Positions 32,896-36,063 of a stretch of DNA of 36,063 bases are shown here, in pieces. Under the pieces are notes generated by a model. That model did not search any database and had not been told where the DNA came from. It worked only from the letters and a program-made list of their open reading frames with translations. The stretch's first letter is position 1; every line of letters starts with the position of its first letter. This stretch comes from Bacteroidota bacterium (GTDB lineage: Bacteria; Bacteroidota; Bacteroidia; NS11-12g; UBA955). The stretch covers positions 1-36,063 of the forward strand of contig CANFXY010000011.1 in NCBI GenBank assembly GCA_947451105.1. Reading direction: 5' to 3'. The position numbers and the translations under genes were made by a program.

Positions 32896-35238
32896 TTAGT
32901 GTACCACTTGGAATTTAGAAGTGTAACTGCTTTGGTCGTTTAGTTGGAAGCTGATGATGTAAAATCCAGAATCCAAGCTGTTCACATTTAAAACAGAAAT
33001 TTGTCCATTTGCTGACAGTTCACAGTTGATTTCTTGACCCAAACTGTTGTATAGTTTTACCACATGTATATCTTCAATTGCTAAGTCAAATTCAATTTGA
33101 GTTGAAGCAGGATTTGGATAAGCATTGATGCTTTTTACATTGTAATTGTGTAGGGATGTTTTATGTCTGTAGGCAAAGTTGTTTTTCAAGTATAATATAC
33201 CGCCTCTATTGGTGGAAACGATTAGTTCAGGTACAGAATCTCCATTAAAATCGCCCAAACAAGGGGAGATGTAATTGCCTAAATCTGTTTTGTAAAATTT
33301 GCTTCCTTGAAAAGCCTTCTGAAAATAGAAAGAGTCTGTTTGTTTGAATGTTGATGTTGGTTTGTTCCCATCAATCGCATACATTCTCAAAGTTCCAAGT
33401 GAGTTTCCAACGATGATGTCCAAGGTATCGTTACCGTCCAAATCCATAATCACCGGTTTTGAATAAACGTTTTTCTCATAAACAGGGTAGTAACCTATAA
33501 TTGCAAATGTATCGTCATATACATACTGAAACCCTATGGAGTCTATTGGTTTCATGTTTCCAAATTTGTTGGTGACAATAGAAAAACTTGGCTGGGTAAG
33601 GGTGCCTGAGTTTTTGTAGTATGAAAGCATGCTGTCGCTGCGGCCAATGACCAAGTCTTTTAGTCCATCGCGGTTTATGTCTGCAACCGCTGGCGCACTA
33701 AATCCACCTACATCAATGGTGAAGCCGGGGTAGCTGGTGTTTGAAAAGGAGAAACTTGGACTGAGGGTGTTGGCGCTTGCCGAATTGTTTTTATAAAACA
33801 ATATTTCACCTTTATCATTTCCCAAGACCAAATCTAATTTTCCATCATTGTCCATATCGGCAATGGCAGGAGCTATTTTGTTGATCTTGTCTTTGAATAG
33901 ATTGCCGAAGTTGGTATTTACAAGTTTGAATTTCGCTTGCTTTGAGGTACCAATGTTTTCATACAAATAAATTCTGTCGCCTGTGTCTTTGCTGACAAAT
34001 GCATCGGCATTGGTTGCTGCGATACAATCCAAATCACCATCCTTGTCCCAGTCGGCGCAGGCCCAATTGCTTTTGTTGCCGTTGTCAAGAATGTCATCGG
34101 TAAATAAAGGCTCTTGTTGCGCCCAAGTAGGAGACTTGTCTGTATTGGTGTTTTTAAACCAACGTATTTGTTTGGTTTCCTCAATTATGTATTGGGTGCT
34201 AACGGAGTTTGGCGCGTAAATCAAATCGCGCTTTCCATCGTTGTTTACGTCCATGAAATATGCGGCAGGGTATATTGAAACACTTGCGCGGTTATTGGCG
34301 CTTACGTAATTCGTGTCGTACATATAAAACGAATCGTATTTGTTTAAATTGGCAGGCTTGGCATTATACAACATGGTCATATGGCTACAGCCTTCATTGC
34401 CTATCAATAAATCGATGTCATTGTCGTTGTTGGCGTCAAACAAGGTGATTGAAGATCCATTGGTGTGGCGCTTTCCATATAGCCTGTAATCACTGTTTTT
34501 GGAACAGGTGTTTAAAATATAGTTGTTGCAATTGTTGTCGTTGAAGTAACCCCAACAAAGATCGGTATGGTAAAAACGCATTGAATCTGGCGGAAGATTT
34601 TCTTCCACTTGATAATTCATGTACAGGTAAATGGCGCCACCAATATTGGAATAACTCATGATGTCAAGGTCGCCGTCAAAGTCAATGTCATAAATACCAG
34701 GTAAATGTATTGAGGGTGTTGACAAGGCATTGTATTCGATAAAAGAACCTGTAGGGCTCATGTTTCGGTATTTAAGCGGTGGTATTTCTATGAATTCTGG
34801 ACGTCCACTAACGGTAAATGAAATGTTTTTGTAGACCATGTAACCTTGAGGGCCATTGGTGAAAATGTCTTCGTATCCATCGTTGTTGTAATCGCGAAGC
34901 AACATCCAACCGAGTGCTTTGATTTTAGGAAAGTATGCGGCATATCGGTTGTCTAGGGTGTATTTTGCCTCACCTGTGCCACCAACATTGATATAGGTTG
35001 AAATGCTGCCATCTAATTTATCGTAAATGATAATGTCTTTTTTGCCATCGCCATTAACATCGCAGGGACTGAATTGAGGACAGTGGTAACCACCTGACAT
35101 TGCGTATTTAAGGGCTTGATTAGCACTGTTTACTATTTGCAAGCTATCGGATAGATAATATTGCAGTTTTTTTGTTTGGGCAAAGCTAGATGCCCCACAA
35201 ATAAATAGAAATAAAAAACAAGCACTCAATCTTTTCAT
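32896..35238 (-). CDS. T9SS-exported FG-GAP/VCBS-repeat protein
   Basis: 780-residue secreted protein with signal peptide MKRLSACFLFLFICGASSFAQ. About ten FG-GAP/VCBS-type repeats follow, each with a calcium-binding-like acidic loop: DVNGDGKKD, DYNNDGYED, DIDFDGDLD, DANNDNDID, DVNNDGKRD, DWDKDGDLD, DMDNDGKLD, DINRDGLKD, DLDGNDTLD and DFNGDSVPE. These would build a beta-propeller resembling integrin alpha. The end is a T9SS type A sorting domain (AYPNPASTQ...SGFYIISF). It should be a surface or extracellular protein; adhesion or polymer binding is plausible but unproven. The chosen start removes 16 track residues lying upstream of the -7 box and signal peptide. Confidence 0.9.
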   Translation of the reverse strand: MKRLSACFLFLFICGASSFAQTKKLQYYLSDSLQIVNSANQALKYAMSGGYHCPQFSPCDVNGDGKKDIIIYDKLDGSISTYINVGGTGEAKYTLDNRYAAYFPKIKALGWMLLRDYNNDGYEDIFTNGPQGYMVYKNISFTVSGRPEFIEIPPLKYRNMSPTGSFIEYNALSTPSIHLPGIYDIDFDGDLDIMSYSNIGGAIYLYMNYQVEENLPPDSMRFYHTDLCWGYFNDNNCNNYILNTCSKNSDYRLYGKRHTNGSSITLFDANNDNDIDLLIGNEGCSHMTMLYNAKPANLNKYDSFYMYDTNYVSANNRASVSIYPAAYFMDVNNDGKRDLIYAPNSVSTQYIIEETKQIRWFKNTNTDKSPTWAQQEPLFTDDILDNGNKSNWACADWDKDGDLDCIAATNADAFVSKDTGDRIYLYENIGTSKQAKFKLVNTNFGNLFKDKINKIAPAIADMDNDGKLDLVLGNDKGEILFYKNNSASANTLSPSFSFSNTSYPGFTIDVGGFSAPAVADINRDGLKDLVIGRSDSMLSYYKNSGTLTQPSFSIVTNKFGNMKPIDSIGFQYVYDDTFAIIGYYPVYEKNVYSKPVIMDLDGNDTLDIIVGNSLGTLRMYAIDGNKPTSTFKQTDSFYFQKAFQGSKFYKTDLGNYISPCLGDFNGDSVPELIVSTNRGGILYLKNNFAYRHKTSLHNYNVKSINAYPNPASTQIEFDLAIEDIHVVKLYNSLGQEINCELSANGQISVLNVNSLDSGFYIISFQLNDQSSYTSKFQVVH

Positions 35239-35243
35239 ACATT

Positions 35244-35251
35244 CAAATATA
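35244..35251 (-). promoter_or_regulatory. -7 promoter box for the VCBS protein gene
   Basis: The minus strand reads TATATTTG, AATGT, ATG. It is an exact TAnnTTTG match five bases before the chosen start, and inside the track's longer ORF. Confidence 0.5.
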
Positions 35252-35303
35252 ATCAATAAGACACAATTTAGAATAAAACGCTGCATTTAAATTTTCAAAA
35301 ACC

Positions 35304-35311
35304 TATTTTTG
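35304..35311 (+). promoter_or_regulatory. -7 promoter box for murF
   Basis: TATTTTTG, an exact TAnnTTTG match, ends 12 bases before the murF ATG. Confidence 0.45.
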
Positions 35312-35323
35312 TGGAATAACATT

Positions 35324-36063
35324 ATGCAAATTTCAGACATCTATCAAATCTACCTAAGCAGCGGCATGAACGTTTCTACCGATACGCGCAATCTTGGCAA
35401 TGGGGAAATGTTTTTCGCTCTGAAGGGAGATAATTTCAATGGGAATTTATTTGCAGAAAAAGCCTTGCAGAATGGAGCATCTTATGCGGTAGTGGATGAA
35501 GGTGAATTTGAGAATCCCAGAATCATTATGGTTGAAGATGTGCTTACATGTTTGCAAGACATGGCGAAATTGCATAGGCAAACACTTAAAACAAGGGTGC
35601 TGGGAATAGGGGGAAGCAATGGGAAAACCAGCACCAAAGAATTGGTGGTATCTGTTCTGTCTACCGAATACAATGTGCATTATACGCATGGCAATTTGAA
35701 CAACCATATTGGATTGCCTTTAACGCTGCTACAATTGCGCAATGAGCATCAAATTGCAGTCATTGAAATGGGCGCTAATAAAGCAGGCGATATACAAGAG
35801 TTATGCGGTGTAGCTGAACCAGAATTGGCTTTAGTTACCAATATTGGTAAAGAGCATCTACTAGGTTTTGGCGATATTCAAGGTGTAGCTAAGGCAGAAG
35901 GCGAACTTTTTGACTATATTTCTGACAACGGAGGATTCGCTTTTGTGAACTCTGATGATGCGTTTTTAAAGGAGATGGGAGCAGGGGTAAGCAATAAAGT
36001 TGAATATGGAATGAATGGGTCTAAGCTGCTTAACTTATCCATTGTTCCAGATATTCGATTCCA
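35324..36063 (+). CDS. murF: UDP-MurNAc-tripeptide D-Ala-D-Ala ligase, 3' end outside window
   Basis: MurF adds D-Ala-D-Ala to the UDP-MurNAc-tripeptide in cytoplasmic peptidoglycan precursor synthesis. The ORF track omits it because it has no stop before the window edge. The 246 visible codons start MQISDIYQIY and contain the N-terminal substrate domain (VSTDTRNLGNGEMFFALKG). The ATP loop GIGGSNGKTSTKE, then HGNLNNHIGLPLTLL, EMGANKAGDIQELC and TNIGKEHLLGFG follow. All are Mur ligase hallmarks, and the DTR and GANKAGDI segments identify MurF over MurE or MurC. The gene is divergent from the VCBS protein across 85 bases and is intact as far as seen. Confidence 0.95.
   Translation, partial: MQISDIYQIYLSSGMNVSTDTRNLGNGEMFFALKGDNFNGNLFAEKALQNGASYAVVDEGEFENPRIIMVEDVLTCLQDMAKLHRQTLKTRVLGIGGSNGKTSTKELVVSVLSTEYNVHYTHGNLNNHIGLPLTLLQLRNEHQIAVIEMGANKAGDIQELCGVAEPELALVTNIGKEHLLGFGDIQGVAKAEGELFDYISDNGGFAFVNSDDAFLKEMGAGVSNKVEYGMNGSKLLNLSIVPDIRF

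Noticed and set aside
1-36063. CRISPR arrays, tRNA or rRNA genes, transposases, integrases, phage or toxin-antitoxin genes
   Set aside because: Looked for on both strands through gaps and ORF translations; no direct-repeat array, cloverleaf, IS-type ORF or phage-like gene cluster was seen. The window appears to be stable core genome.

Overview
The window is chromosomal DNA of a low-GC member of the Bacteroidota. The evidence is the set of type IX secretion system (T9SS) genes (GldJ, PorP/SprF, PorU and PorV-like proteins), three exported proteins with T9SS C-terminal sorting domains, promoters of the Bacteroidota form TAnnTTTG (-7 box), and the absence of clear Shine-Dalgarno sequences. No phage, insertion sequence, CRISPR array, tRNA or rRNA was seen. 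Most of the window is ordinary core genome. It is cut at both edges: pgk lacks its 5' end and murF lacks its 3' end.

Layout. Bases 1-7.6 kb hold central metabolism and single genes: phosphoglycerate kinase, a PyrR-like phosphoribosyltransferase, an inositol-monophosphatase family enzyme, cofactor-independent phosphoglycerate mutase, an unrecognised multi-pass membrane protein, a dolichol-phosphate-mannose-synthase-like glycosyltransferase, a periplasmic TPR protein and a ComB-like phosphatase. Bases 7.7-13.9 kb hold a tandem array of four Omp28-like proteins: two large T9SS-exported ones flank two small lipoproteins. Each carries a thioredoxin-like CxxC motif or its remnant (CGPC, CVLS, CYYC, CGYC), and the first three are each followed by a strong hairpin terminator. 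Bases 14-21.4 kb hold purH, then a GC-richer structured intergenic element that looks like a non-coding RNA or dispersed element, then the mlaEFD lipid-transport operon and uvrC-pabB. Bases 21.4-22.6 kb hold a DEAD-box helicase.

Bases 22.8-30.6 kb form a T9SS island: porP then gldJ on the minus strand, and porU then porV on the plus strand, diverging from a 129-base spacer. gldKLMN and sprA are not in the window. Bases 30.6-36 kb hold a metallo-beta-lactamase-fold hydrolase, a front-end-type fatty-acid desaturase, a DUF1801 protein, a ten-repeat FG-GAP/VCBS protein with a T9SS sorting domain, and the start of murF.

How the genes fit together. PorU and PorV are the T9SS cell-surface sortase and its shuttle partner. 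The three sorting-domain proteins here (7687-9759, 11722-13911, 32896-35238) are likely clients, while the two small Omp28-like lipoproteins would go by the Lol route. Two features of genome organisation stand out. About ten genes have an exact TAnnTTTG box only 4-13 bases before the ATG, implying leaderless or nearly leaderless mRNAs. All six convergent gene pairs have stop codons within about four bases of each other or overlapping. Where the ORF track opens at TTG upstream of an ATG, that TTG is sometimes the TTTG of the promoter, so I moved several starts downstream.
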